This document shows, piece by piece, positions 7,893-17,100 of a stretch of DNA of 40,064 bases; the stretch's first letter is position 1; each line of letters starts with the position of its first letter. The DNA is from DATNFP01 sp035606335 (GTDB taxonomy: Bacteria; Bacteroidota; Bacteroidia; Chitinophagales; Chitinophagaceae): positions 1 through 40,064 of the forward strand of contig DATNFP010000010.1 of assembly GCA_035606335.1 (NCBI GenBank). Reading direction: 5' to 3'. The notes below the pieces were generated by a model. It was given only the letters and a program-made list of their open reading frames with translations. It did no database searches and was not told the DNA's origin. Made by a program: the position numbers and the translations under genes.

Positions 7893-8702
7893 TTAGATTT
7901 TTTCTTTTTCTGAAAATTGATGAAGCTGTAGATCGCTCCAATCTTTCAAAAGTCTTTTCTTCATTTCATCGTCTGTGAAATCAATTTTCACAGGCACTAT
8001 TGAAGCATATCCCTGGCTTAGCGCTATTACATCGGTATCATCTCCTTTGTCGAGGTTAACAAATTTCCCCACCATCCAATAATAATCTTTTCCTCTTGGA
8101 TCAACTCTATGGTCAAATTCTTCCTGCCATTTTGCATAAGCCTGGCGGCAAATTTTCATCCCCTTGAATTCCGACAATTTTGCTTTAGGTATATTCACGT
8201 TTAGTAGCGTGTGCTTTGGCATTTTCTCCTCAAGCATTCGTTTAGTTAAAGTATGAGCAACCATTTTAGAAACGGTAAAGTCAGCATCGAATACATATTC
8301 AAGAAGTGAAAACCCAACGGACGGTATGCCTTCTATTGCTGCCTCCATGGCTGCTGACATTGTGCCTGAATATATGATGTTGATGGAATGATTAGCGCCA
8401 TGATTAATGCCGCTTACACATATATTTGGCTTGCGATGCAATATTTTATCCCGGGCCAACTTTACACAATCTACCGGGGTACCGCTGCATTGCCATGCTT
8501 CTATCTCATCAAATACATCTACTTTATTGAGTCTTAAAGGATCACCAATTGTAATAGCATGGCCCATGCCTGATTGTGGGCTGTCAGGAGCAACAACAAC
8601 AACTTTGCCTAAATCTTTTACAGCCTCTACTAAGGAGCGAATGCCGGGTGCGGTAATGCCATCGTCGTTTGTAACAAGAATTATTGGTTTTTCAGTTTTC
8701 AT
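7893..8702 (-). CDS. surE: 5'/3'-nucleotidase SurE
   Basis: Metal-dependent phosphatase acting on nucleoside monophosphates, 269 residues. The metal site TNDDG (11-15) and APDSPQSGMGHAIT match the family closely, followed by CSGTPVDCVKLA, SGINHGAN and YSGTMSAAMEA. It is the last gene of a three-gene operon, starting 9 bases after the ABC permease stop. It is convergent with the NRAMP gene, with only 6 bases between the stops and no terminator visible. Confidence 0.95.
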   Translation of the reverse strand: MKTEKPIILVTNDDGITAPGIRSLVEAVKDLGKVVVVAPDSPQSGMGHAITIGDPLRLNKVDVFDEIEAWQCSGTPVDCVKLARDKILHRKPNICVSGINHGANHSINIIYSGTMSAAMEAAIEGIPSVGFSLLEYVFDADFTVSKMVAHTLTKRMLEEKMPKHTLLNVNIPKAKLSEFKGMKICRQAYAKWQEEFDHRVDPRGKDYYWMVGKFVNLDKGDDTDVIALSQGYASIVPVKIDFTDDEMKKRLLKDWSDLQLHQFSEKEKI

Positions 8703-8711
8703 GATGCAAAA

Positions 8712-9503
8712 TTACCAATCGCTTTTTAGCAGTTTATTTCTTCCGGTAAAGTAATATATGACTATCCAGCATAACGATGTGATTGCCAATGTAATTTCAG
8801 AAGGATTATTTTTAGGTTGAATCATTTTTTTCAGCATTTCAAAAATAGGAAAGGGAAGCATTTCCGCACTGCACTGCAAGGGCAAAAAATAGCCTGGCTT
8901 AAAATCAATTTTAGAATTGATGTAATAAAATAGCATTACTTCGATTATGTAAGTGTACAATAAAAATATTAATATCGCCAGCCCGCTTCTCTTTAAAAAG
9001 AATGATAGTGTTAAAGCAAAGCCGAAATAATTAAGACAAAGGATAAAAACATAGATCAGTGTGCCTAAGTGTTCATAAAATGAACCAACAGATGAGCCAT
9101 TTGCCAATCCAAAAACGAAACCTAACAAAAAGGTATATAAAGTCACTGCACAACTTAGTGCTATTACAAGCCACCATTTAGCATGATAAAAATCCAGTCT
9201 TTTCCATCCATCAATAACGTTTTGCCTGTTAGTGCGGTACTGATACTCATTTGTTGTGAGAATGATAATAATGATCGCAATTAAGCCGGAAAAAAACCTT
9301 GTCCAGAAGCCTACATTTCCCCATACTTCAGGAAATGTATAAGCCTGACTGAATATATTGATATTGGAAGATCCGAAAGTAACGACCCCTTTATTGATCT
9401 CGTAATTACAAAGGGTCAATAATATTGTAAATAGGCCAATAAGCACCCAAAAAGTGCGATAGTGCTTTATTTTAAGCCATTCTATAGATAAGAGTGCTTT
9501 CAT
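8712..9503 (-). CDS. ABC transporter permease (ABC-2 type)
   Basis: A 263-residue membrane protein with about six hydrophobic helices. It begins with a cytoplasmic segment (LLSIEWLKIKHYRTFWVL) characteristic of ABC-2 permeases such as the BcrB/NatB group; TNEYQYRTNRQNVIDGW between helices 2 and 3 is also typical. Only 2 bases separate it from the ATPase gene upstream, so the two are surely co-transcribed and form one exporter. The cargo is unknown. Its coupling to surE may be only operonic. Confidence 0.85.
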   Translation of the reverse strand: MKALLSIEWLKIKHYRTFWVLIGLFTILLTLCNYEINKGVVTFGSSNINIFSQAYTFPEVWGNVGFWTRFFSGLIAIIIIILTTNEYQYRTNRQNVIDGWKRLDFYHAKWWLVIALSCAVTLYTFLLGFVFGLANGSSVGSFYEHLGTLIYVFILCLNYFGFALTLSFFLKRSGLAILIFLLYTYIIEVMLFYYINSKIDFKPGYFLPLQCSAEMLPFPIFEMLKKMIQPKNNPSEITLAITSLCWIVIYYFTGRNKLLKSDW

Positions 9504-9505
9504 GA

Positions 9506-10399
9506 TTATGCTTCGTTAGTAAGTTCCATAAATTTTGTTTCGAGGCTTTTCTTTTTCAGCAGCAAGTGAGATAATGTAATTCCCTTCTGCATACAATATT
9601 TATTTACATCTTCAGGTTGAATCGAGGCATCAAAAGACAAAAGGAAGCTACCATTTAGCGCATTTAACTTCGTTATGCCATTCATTGTACTTAAAATGCC
9701 TTGCAGCTCCTGCATATTATTGGCCCTTACTTCTATCTGGTCTTCACTGCGGAGCACTTCATTTACAGCGCCATTTAATAATAGCTCACCTTTTTTTAAT
9801 ATCGCTACGTGTGTACAAACTTTTTCTACTTCATCAAGTAAGTGGCTGGCCATTATTATGGTCATTCCTTCCCTGTTCAATTGCCGGATCAGCTCTCTTA
9901 TTTCTGCTATACCAGCCGGGTCGAGGCCGTTGGTGGGTTCATCAAATACCAATACCTTAGGGTTACCCAGCAGTGTCGCAGCTATTGCTAACCTTTGTTT
10001 CATACCAAGCGAATAAGTCTGAAACTTGCTATCCTTCCGCTGTATAAGTCCTACTTTTTCAAGAACTCTTATTTTATCATCATTGCCACGTTGCCTTACT
10101 GCTGCTGTGACTTCCAGATTGTCAATGGCTGAAAGATAATGGTAGAAATTCGGTGTTTCCAGCAATGATCCAATTTGTTTACGGGCAGCATCCGCAGGTA
10201 TTCCATCAAGCCATTGATAGGTGCCGGAATCAGCCTTTAATACATCAAGAACGGTTCCAAGCAATGTGGTTTTCCCACTTCCATTTGGACCCAGTATGCC
10301 AAATACACAACCTTCAGGTACCTGAAATGATACATTGTTTAAGGCTTTTATCTGTCCGTATGATTTGGAAATTTGCTGTATTGATAATACGGCTTGCAA
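9506..10399 (-). CDS. ABC transporter ATP-binding protein
   Basis: A 297-residue ATPase. Walker A GPNGSGKT (37-44), signature YSLGMKQRLAIA, Walker B VLVFDEPTNGLDP and the H-loop region IIMASHLLDEVE are all present. The domain order and C-terminal extension of about 80 residues fit the drug/antibiotic exporter group (CcmA/BcrA-like). It is the first gene of the operon with its permease and surE. Substrate not predictable. Confidence 0.93.
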   Translation of the reverse strand: MQAVLSIQQISKSYGQIKALNNVSFQVPEGCVFGILGPNGSGKTTLLGTVLDVLKADSGTYQWLDGIPADAARKQIGSLLETPNFYHYLSAIDNLEVTAAVRQRGNDDKIRVLEKVGLIQRKDSKFQTYSLGMKQRLAIAATLLGNPKVLVFDEPTNGLDPAGIAEIRELIRQLNREGMTIIMASHLLDEVEKVCTHVAILKKGELLLNGAVNEVLRSEDQIEVRANNMQELQGILSTMNGITKLNALNGSFLLSFDASIQPEDVNKYCMQKGITLSHLLLKKKSLETKFMELTNEA

Positions 10400-10474
10400 T
10401 TTGCGTTGTTTTAATTGTTAAGATGAAATTTACTATTTATCAGTAAGTTAATTTGTGATTATTAAATTATCAAT

Positions 10475-11293
10475 TTAGATAAACAAATCTCTTTGCAATT
10501 CTGAAGTAGTGTTCATTGCGTATACATCAAAATTAGTTACACCTGCTTTTCGGAGAACATCTTCATCTAAAAACAAATTTCCGGTGCAATCAGCAGAGGG
10601 TTGTTGCAAAAGGTAATGAGCTGCGTCAGCAAGGATCTCTGGTTTTCTGCTGCGTTGTATTAATATATCGCCGCCCAACAAATTCTGTACTGCTGCAGTG
10701 GCAATTGTAGTAACAGGCCACAAAGCATTGGCCGCAATTTTATCATGCTTAAACTCCTGCGCCCAGCCAAGGGTCATCAGGCTCATGTTATATTTGCTTA
10801 TTGTGTAGGCTACAGAAGGTGCAAGCCATTTGGGTTGTATGTTTAGTGGGGGAGATAAGGTAAGTATATGAGGATTAGCTGATTTGCGTAAAAATGGAAT
10901 ACAATGTTTAGTAACAAGGAATGTACCTCTTACATTAATATCATACATCAGGTCGAAACGTTTTGTTTCTGTTTGCTCTGTTGTGGTCATTGATATGGCT
11001 GAGGCATTATTGATAAGAGCATCGATGCCGCCGAAGACTTGCATAGTCTGCTGAATAGCTGCAAATATCTGCTCTTCGTCCCGTATATCGCATTGTATTG
11101 CTAATGCCTTTCCTCCGGCTTCATTCACCTCCTGGGCTGCGCTATAAATAGTACCTCCCAGTCTTGGATCTTCTTTTATTGATTTGGCAGCTATTACTAT
11201 ATTAGCTCCTTCTTTTGCCAGACGCAATGCTATTGCTTTCCCGATACCCCTGCTTGCACCTGTTATGAAAATTGTTTTTCCCTGAAACTGCAT
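10475..11293 (-). CDS. Short-chain dehydrogenase, HSDL2-like
   Basis: NAD(P)-dependent oxidoreductase of 272 residues. The cofactor loop TGASRGIG (11-18), NNAS (95-98) and the catalytic Y163-x-x-x-K167 are intact. The distinctive stretches AAKSIKEDPRLGGTIY and LTLSPPLNI are typical of hydroxysteroid dehydrogenase-like protein 2 and related bacterial enzymes, not of general FabG-type SDRs. It lacks the sterol-carrier domain of animal HSDL2. It lies 33 bases downstream of the M15 peptidase gene on the same strand, so they may share a transcript. The physiological substrate is unknown. Confidence 0.88.
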   Translation of the reverse strand: MQFQGKTIFITGASRGIGKAIALRLAKEGANIVIAAKSIKEDPRLGGTIYSAAQEVNEAGGKALAIQCDIRDEEQIFAAIQQTMQVFGGIDALINNASAISMTTTEQTETKRFDLMYDINVRGTFLVTKHCIPFLRKSANPHILTLSPPLNIQPKWLAPSVAYTISKYNMSLMTLGWAQEFKHDKIAANALWPVTTIATAAVQNLLGGDILIQRSRKPEILADAAHYLLQQPSADCTGNLFLDEDVLRKAGVTNFDVYAMNTTSELQRDLFI

Positions 11294-11326
11294 CGTATAG
11301 TTGTTTAGAAAAAGTGATTCTTTTGT

Positions 11327-11806
11327 TTAGCCATCTATCATCGCAAAATGCATAGGGTCTTTCCTGCCTGTCCAGTTTTGTCCGCAAAATATCTGATTCA
11401 TAGTCATTGCTTCAATAAATTCTTTACTCCATTTACCTGTAGACCCAAGCGGGTTATCCCCAGCATTTATATCTATTGCAGCTCCCCAGCTATGCACAGA
11501 TAATACAGACATGCTGCCTTTAATGTTCCGAAGGTTAAAGCCGTCATCAAAAGTTTTAATTTCTACGTGGAGTCCATCTTGTTCCAGATAGGTGAAAGCT
11601 GCATTTAGCAATGGGCGGAAATGTTTATGTACACGTATTTGTTTTACAGGAAACCATGGGAAAAAATCCTGCACATCCCAATCTGTTATCCACTTATTTT
11701 CCCAGCCGTCCGCCATTGGGTCGCCATAACGGGTATATAATATAAATTGCGCCTCTCCGGAAAATTCAGGGGGCAAGACAATGTCATGATTGCCCGAAGT
11801 TGTCAT
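11327..11806 (-). CDS. M15-family peptidase (VanY/endolysin-like), no signal peptide
   Basis: A 159-residue protein with the zinc-peptidase signature of family M15: SVHSWGAAID (103-112), giving H105 and D112, and DPMHF with H153 as third ligand. M15 enzymes cut peptidoglycan stem peptides (D,D-carboxypeptidase or L-Ala-D-Glu endopeptidase). The size, the lack of a signal peptide and the pattern of a short N-terminal part followed by the catalytic core resemble phage endolysins more than exported housekeeping carboxypeptidases. No holin, spanin or other phage gene lies nearby. The SDR gene follows closely downstream. Confidence 0.78.
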   Translation of the reverse strand: MTTSGNHDIVLPPEFSGEAQFILYTRYGDPMADGWENKWITDWDVQDFFPWFPVKQIRVHKHFRPLLNAAFTYLEQDGLHVEIKTFDDGFNLRNIKGSMSVLSVHSWGAAIDINAGDNPLGSTGKWSKEFIEAMTMNQIFCGQNWTGRKDPMHFAMIDG

Positions 11807-11887
11807 GAGGATAGTATTTGTTGATACAAGTTATATAAGTTTTCTTATGTAAAAATGCATTTAACAATCTTTTAAAAAGGTAGCTAT

Positions 11888-11935
11888 TTAGCGGCATACG
11901 CTAACATAACAATGGCCGCATTTGCGGCCATTGTT
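11888..11935. terminator. Two adjacent hairpins after the yceI-like gene
   Basis: A perfect 12-bp stem, AACAATGGCCGC (11908-11919) with GCGGCCATTGTT (11924-11935), has a 4-base loop. A second 6-bp stem, TTAGCG/CGCTAA, lies at 11888-11904. They sit just downstream of the yceI-like gene on the minus strand. The T-rich side is better on the plus strand, so termination could be bidirectional or be helped by the second hairpin. Confidence 0.6.
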
Positions 11936-11959
11936 ATTATTTCTTCTTAAACATCATTA

Positions 11960-12520
11960 TTAATTCTCCTGAATTGCTGCGACAGAGTCTTTTTCCTTTA
12001 TAAATTCAGCATTGACATGGATCTTAACATCATCTCCGGCTACAAGGCCACCTGTTTCAGTAACGGCGTGCCACATCAGACCGTATTCTTTACGATTTAC
12101 TTTTCCTTCTATAGTAAAGCCAACACGTGTATTACCCCATGGATCTTGTATTATACCACCAAATTCAACATTTAGCGTTATGGACTTTGTTATTTCGCGT
12201 ATCGTAAGATTTCCATGCAGTTTGTATTCGTCGTCGCTTATTTTTTCAAGCTTTGTACCCTCAAACTCTAATTGAGGATGATTAGCTGCATCAAAAAAGT
12301 CCGGTGATTTCAAATGGTTGTCTCTCTGTTCGTTATTGGTGCTGACAGAATTAACGTCTGCGTTAAAGTGTATTTTAGCTGTCGTAAAATCATTACCGTT
12401 CGTTTCTACATTAACATTGAATTTTTTGAAAGTACCGGTCACAGTGCTAATTACCAGGTGTTTCACTTTAAATTGTACTTCTGAGTGTGTAGGATCTAAC
12501 TCCCATTTTGTTGTTGCCAT
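11960..12520 (-). CDS. YceI-family protein, cytoplasmic form
   Basis: A 186-residue lipocalin-like barrel of the YceI family, which binds isoprenoid-type lipids. The whole domain is recognisable: WELDPTHSEVQFKVKHL at 6-22, VNSVSTNNEQRDNHLKSPDFFD, GNLTIREITKSITLNVEFGG and DPWGNTRVGF. Unlike E. coli YceI it has no signal peptide, so it should stay in the cytoplasm. The MarR-family gene lies 62 bases upstream on the same strand, suggesting joint transcription or control by that regulator. The ligand is unknown. Confidence 0.92.
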   Translation of the reverse strand: MATTKWELDPTHSEVQFKVKHLVISTVTGTFKKFNVNVETNGNDFTTAKIHFNADVNSVSTNNEQRDNHLKSPDFFDAANHPQLEFEGTKLEKISDDEYKLHGNLTIREITKSITLNVEFGGIIQDPWGNTRVGFTIEGKVNRKEYGLMWHAVTETGGLVAGDDVKIHVNAEFIKEKDSVAAIQEN

Positions 12521-12582
12521 TTTAATTGATTTTTTATTTTTTTATTAAATTGTATTAAGTGGATTTGAGAAAAATATCTTCA

Positions 12583-13044
12583 TTATGGTAAATCGATCTT
12601 TCTTAACTTTTCAAGTAGTTCGTTAAGTAATTGAGCTTCCTTTTCATTTATACCCAATACTGATTCGCTTATTTTATCCATTATTTTATTAGCAGTTTCT
12701 AATTGTCCTATACCCTTATCTGTTAATGATATCAATGTTTCTCTTTTATCTTCCTTAGATGTTGTACGCTTTACCAGTTTTTTTGTAACAAGCCTGTCAA
12801 TTATGCGTGGAACGTTAGAGTTTTTTTCTATTGTCCTGGAGGCGATATCTCTCACACACATTTCTTCAGGATGTTTTCCTTTTAGTATGCGGAGGACGTT
12901 AAATTGTTCTGCTGTAAGGCCTTGTTCCTTTAGAGCGTTGCTGAAATGAGTTTTTAACCAATAAGCGCTATACAGGATATTAAGCGTGGATTTGTGCTTT
13001 TCATCTCTGAAGCGATTCGTTTTTATTACTTCTTCCAGTTTCAT
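12583..13044 (-). CDS. MarR-family transcriptional regulator
   Basis: A 153-residue winged-helix regulator. The helix-turn-helix and wing are clear: LTAEQFNVLRILKG, CVRDIASRTIEKNSNVPRIIDRL, LVKRTTSKEDKRETLISLTDKG. An upstream in-frame ATG at 13071 would add nine residues, but a promoter -7 box and a palindrome lie between the two, so the ATG at 13044 is preferred. It probably represses its own gene and the downstream yceI-like gene through the palindrome at its promoter. The inducing signal is unknown. Confidence 0.9.
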   Translation of the reverse strand: MKLEEVIKTNRFRDEKHKSTLNILYSAYWLKTHFSNALKEQGLTAEQFNVLRILKGKHPEEMCVRDIASRTIEKNSNVPRIIDRLVTKKLVKRTTSKEDKRETLISLTDKGIGQLETANKIMDKISESVLGINEKEAQLLNELLEKLRKIDLP

Positions 13045-13048
13045 AATA

Positions 13049-13064
13049 CAAATATATGTACATA
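13049..13064 (-). promoter_or_regulatory. marR promoter -7 box with overlapping palindrome (putative operator)
   Basis: The minus strand reads TATATTTG (13049-13056), an exact TAnnTTTG, 4 bases before the preferred ATG. It overlaps the perfect 10-bp palindrome TATGTACATA (13055-13064). A palindrome across a MarR gene's own promoter is the usual place for autorepression; binding itself is inferred. Confidence 0.5.
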
Positions 13065-13080
13065 CATGCATTTATAGAAA

Positions 13081-13122
13081 TTAGGATAATCTATACGCAT
13101 ATAAGCGATTTAATTATCCTAA
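13081..13122 (-). terminator. Inverted repeat between the PorP/SprF gene and marR
   Basis: TTAGGATAAT (13081-13090) and ATTATCCTAA (13113-13122) are perfect 10-bp arms 22 bases apart. They lie after the stop of the minus-strand PorP/SprF gene and about 37 bases upstream of marR. The likely role is terminator of the PKD-PorP operon, though the T-run after the stem is short (TTTCTAT); an operator role is possible. Confidence 0.4.
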
Positions 13123-13151
13123 AAAATTATGCCTTGAATTTTCTTGAAGAG

Positions 13152-14183
13152 TTAAAAACGAGGACACTGATGTTTGTCATCATATCCTGCTACAAACATG
13201 CCGGTGTTTATTAATGATATTTCAAACCCACCATGCATTCCGGTGACGTTTTTTAATGTCGAGTTATTAACGTCGTAACTGATTCCAAAAGAGTTTCTTC
13301 TGTATTGTATTTTTAGTGCAGGTATCCAGGCATCCTGGAAACGATAGAAGGCGCCGAGGTACAAAGAAAATGGCTGACTATTATTGCCATTGACCGCACT
13401 CCATTTAAGCATTGCACCCCCAACAATTTCCTGGTAGGGACTTTGGAACATTGCATTGATATAAAACTGTAATGCGTATGTTTCATCAAAGTTATAATTC
13501 AGACCTGCATTGCCATCCCAGCGGATGGAAAGATTTGCATCCTTAGTTCCACTATAAAATGATGCTTTGGGAGAAGTGAAATGGTAGGCAGCTGCGCCGA
13601 TAAAATAGTTTATCTGATTTTCTTCATCAAGGCTACTATTAAAAATTACTCCCGCGCCCAGATCAAAATAATTCATTTTAGGGTTAGGGATATTTTCAGA
13701 AGTTGATATAGGCAAAATAATGCCGCCCTGATACTGATTGTCGAATGTCATTTTAGATACATCGATGCTGCGCTGAATATAGCCTCCGGTAAATCCCACA
13801 TCTAAATAAGATCCATACTTATCTTCCATCGACTTGTTGTAATTAATGGCAGGGTAGAGACCTAATGTTGAAAAATTAATTGTACCTGCTTTGTCAAAAT
13901 AACCTAATAGACCAAAACTAAGATAATCGTTAGCTGTATTGACACGAACTTTACTCTCCAGGTTTATTAAAGTAGTCTGGAATGGAACTCCCACACTGCC
14001 CCACTGATTTCTATATATGGCCCCCGCTTTATAATCGCCATCAAATACACCGGTAAGAGCAGGGTTATTAAGGATGGTAGTTTCGTAAAACTGGGAAAAA
14101 TGTATATCCTGTGCTACAGCTTTAACATTAGCAATTATCAGCAGCGCGAAAATAAGTTTTATATATAAAGTATTTTTCTTCAT
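13152..14183 (-). CDS. PorP/SprF-family type IX secretion outer-membrane protein
   Basis: A 343-residue outer-membrane beta-barrel with a signal peptide (cleavage near VKAVAQDIHF). The family opening AQDIHFSQFYETTILNNPALTG is very clear, followed by DYKAGAIYRNQW and repeated amphipathic strands ending in FISLINTGMFVAGYD-type sequence. In Flavobacterium, SprF is needed to deliver the adhesin SprB, and PorP/SprF genes commonly sit beside genes for large type-B T9SS cargo. Here the gene starts 10 bases after the giant PKD protein, so it is most likely the dedicated partner that anchors or exports that protein. Confidence 0.93.
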   Translation of the reverse strand: MKKNTLYIKLIFALLIIANVKAVAQDIHFSQFYETTILNNPALTGVFDGDYKAGAIYRNQWGSVGVPFQTTLINLESKVRVNTANDYLSFGLLGYFDKAGTINFSTLGLYPAINYNKSMEDKYGSYLDVGFTGGYIQRSIDVSKMTFDNQYQGGIILPISTSENIPNPKMNYFDLGAGVIFNSSLDEENQINYFIGAAAYHFTSPKASFYSGTKDANLSIRWDGNAGLNYNFDETYALQFYINAMFQSPYQEIVGGAMLKWSAVNGNNSQPFSLYLGAFYRFQDAWIPALKIQYRRNSFGISYDVNNSTLKNVTGMHGGFEISLINTGMFVAGYDDKHQCPRF

Positions 14184-14193
14184 AGTTTCAGAA

Positions 14194-17100
14194 TTAACGT
14201 ATCAACGAAATATCACCCTTCCATGTTACAGGTTCACCGGTTTCGCAAATGGCATCCACTACATACACGTATACATCCGGATTAAGCTTGGCGCCTTTGA
14301 AGGTCCCATCCCAACCATTGGTAATATCGTTTATATTGATATCCTGCCTGCTGAAAACTAATTGTCCCCAGCGATCATAAATGCGGAATGATTTAATGAT
14401 TTGCAGTCCTTTTCCTCTGGGATAAAAAATATCATCCACGCCATCGCCGTTTGGCGTAAAAGTATTTGGCATAAATACCTGTGATTGATTGCATACTACA
14501 TATATAGTAATACCTGAAGAATCAACACAACCGAAATCGGAAGTTACGACTACGATATATTTAGTGGTCTTAGGGGGAGTTGCAACAGGATTTGAGCACG
14601 AATCGCAGCTTAAGGTCTCAGCTGGTTTCCATAGGAAAGTCATCATGTCTGTTCCGGTAGCTGAAATTTGAGCGCTGTTCCCGGCTATGATTGTTTGATT
14701 AGGTCCGAGGTTAATATTAGGTAATGGATGCACAGTAACTGTAATATAATTAGTGTCGGGAGTACAACTGCCCTGTTGTGCAATTATCATATATGTGGTA
14801 GTGCTGGATGGGCTGGCGACTGGTGTTGGGCTATGGCTGTCATTTAGGCCTGTTGGTGGTATCCAGTTATAGGTTGAACCAACACCTCCGGAATCTTTCA
14901 GTTGCAAAGAATTACCCTGGCAAATTTGTCCACTGTCGCTGGCTACACTGGTAGTTTTAGTTTTTATCAATACTTCCATTGTGTCTGTGCTATGGCATCC
15001 ATTAATATCATAACCAATAACGGTATAGAAAGTCGGCACTTTAGGTGAAGCGTGAGGATTGGTGCAGCTATCGCAGCTTAGATCTGTATCGGGCGACCAT
15101 ATATATGATACACCGCCGCTTGGCATTAATGTAGCGGCATCGCCTTTACAAATAGTTGTATCCTTACCTGCCGATATAATTGGTGATTTATGAATAACAA
15201 AGTTTGTGTGGAAAGTATCCACGCATCCCGACGAGGTATTTAATATCAACGTAACAGGATAAGAACCTGCTGATGGATAATAATGATTTACTAAATTACT
15301 TGTAGAGGTAGTGCCATCATCAAAAATCCATTCCTGATACGTTACGGTAGAATAAGAACCATACGAAGTATCCAATAGTTCGAAAATTCCGCTATCGCAG
15401 GCAGGGTAAGGTAAATAGGTGAATCCTGCAAAAACGCCATCCACTTTTATTGTATCAAGTCCGACGCTTTCAGATTGGCAGCCAGAGTCGTTTGTCATTA
15501 CCAATTTTGGAACATACGGGCCAGGTGTAGTATAAGTATGTACTGCACTATCGGCAGTAGTGTCTAGCGTTGTCCCATCACTAAAATCGTAAATAAACTT
15601 TGGTACTCCTGAAATGTTTGCTTTAAAATGTACAGTAAGAGGGGCACATCCTGTAAGTGGCTTATAGCTTAAAACGCCTGCATATCCTAATATTGTTGCC
15701 TTGCCGTATGCAGTATCGGTGCATCCATAACTATTGGTGACAATAAGAGTAATGCGATATATCCCTGAATCTACATATATATCCTCAGGGTTTGTATCTG
15801 TAGATGTGTTGCCGTCTCCAAAATCCCAAAATGAAGTAGTACCACTGGTTGAAGTATTGGTAAAGTCAATAGTTAAAGGTGAGCATATCTTGAAGGTATC
15901 GCTCATTGTAAAACTTGCAACCGGGTTGGCTACTACATTTATGTAAGCTACTTTAGTTATTGAATCTTTACAACCTATTGAATCGATTACAACAAGTGTT
16001 ACCGTATATGCGCCTAAGGCATTATAAGCATGTGTGGGGGATGATACATTAGATGTAGTGCCGTCGCCGAAGTTCCAGAAAGATTTCAAAGGTAATCCGC
16101 TTGACGTATTTGTAAATGTAACTGGACGTCCTTCGCAAGCAGTAGTAGTATATGAAGTAAAGTTTGCTTTGGGCTGATGTACATTTATATAGCCTACTTT
16201 AGAAAGTGTATCCACGCATCCGATATTATCAATAGCTATTAGCTGCACATAATAGCTACCTCCGCTCTTATATGTATGACTTACAGAAGAACCGCCTGAG
16301 GACGTAGAGCTATCACCAAAATCCCATAGTAATGTGACTATATGCGCCGGGCTTATATCTGTAGATGAATCAATGAAAAAAACATTCATAGGCGCGCACC
16401 CTGTAGTGGGTGAAGCGCCAAATTTTACATCAGGCTGTGCTACCGTAATATAGTGTATACGTGTAGCCATATCCGGGCATCCTCCAATTGGTTTTACCCT
16501 GTCATCATTGATTGTTACCGATACGGTATGGTATCCGGGTTTACTGAATTTATAATCTATAGAGCTTGCCGTATCCTTAACTGTGGAAACGGTATCGAAT
16601 GTCCATGTATATGCATTACTACTATAAGGGAGAGCTCCTGCTAATGATGCTGTAAAAAGAACTTTTGAGTTGGAGCATACTACAGTATCTGAGGCAACAA
16701 AAGAGGCTATGGGGTGGGTAATCTTTATAGTATACCCCATTGTATCCCGACAGCCGGTGGTATCATTATAAGTAAGTAGGCGTGCTGAATAGGTGCCCAC
16801 CCCGGGGTATGAGTGGTTAGGATGTAAAATCGTAGAATCTATGGTGCCGTCACCAAATTGATACATATAGGATGTAAAACCTACAGTATCATCCATATGG
16901 AAATCTATTTGTTGGTATGGTGAACATGCGTAAACAAATTCAAATTCTGATTTTGGATTCAGTATATGAATGTAGTTGACCTTTGTCATGGTATCTTTAC
17001 ACCCATTATTGTCAGCTATCAAAGTGACTGTATAGAAGCCCGGAAGTGAGTAAACATAAGCCGGAGTATCATCCAGACCTACGCTGCCATCGCCAAAAAA

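Noticed and set aside
13045..13071. Longer marR start at the ATG at 13071
   Set aside because: The promoter -7 box and palindrome lie inside this extension, and the added residues (HVCTYICI) do not look like a MarR N-terminus.
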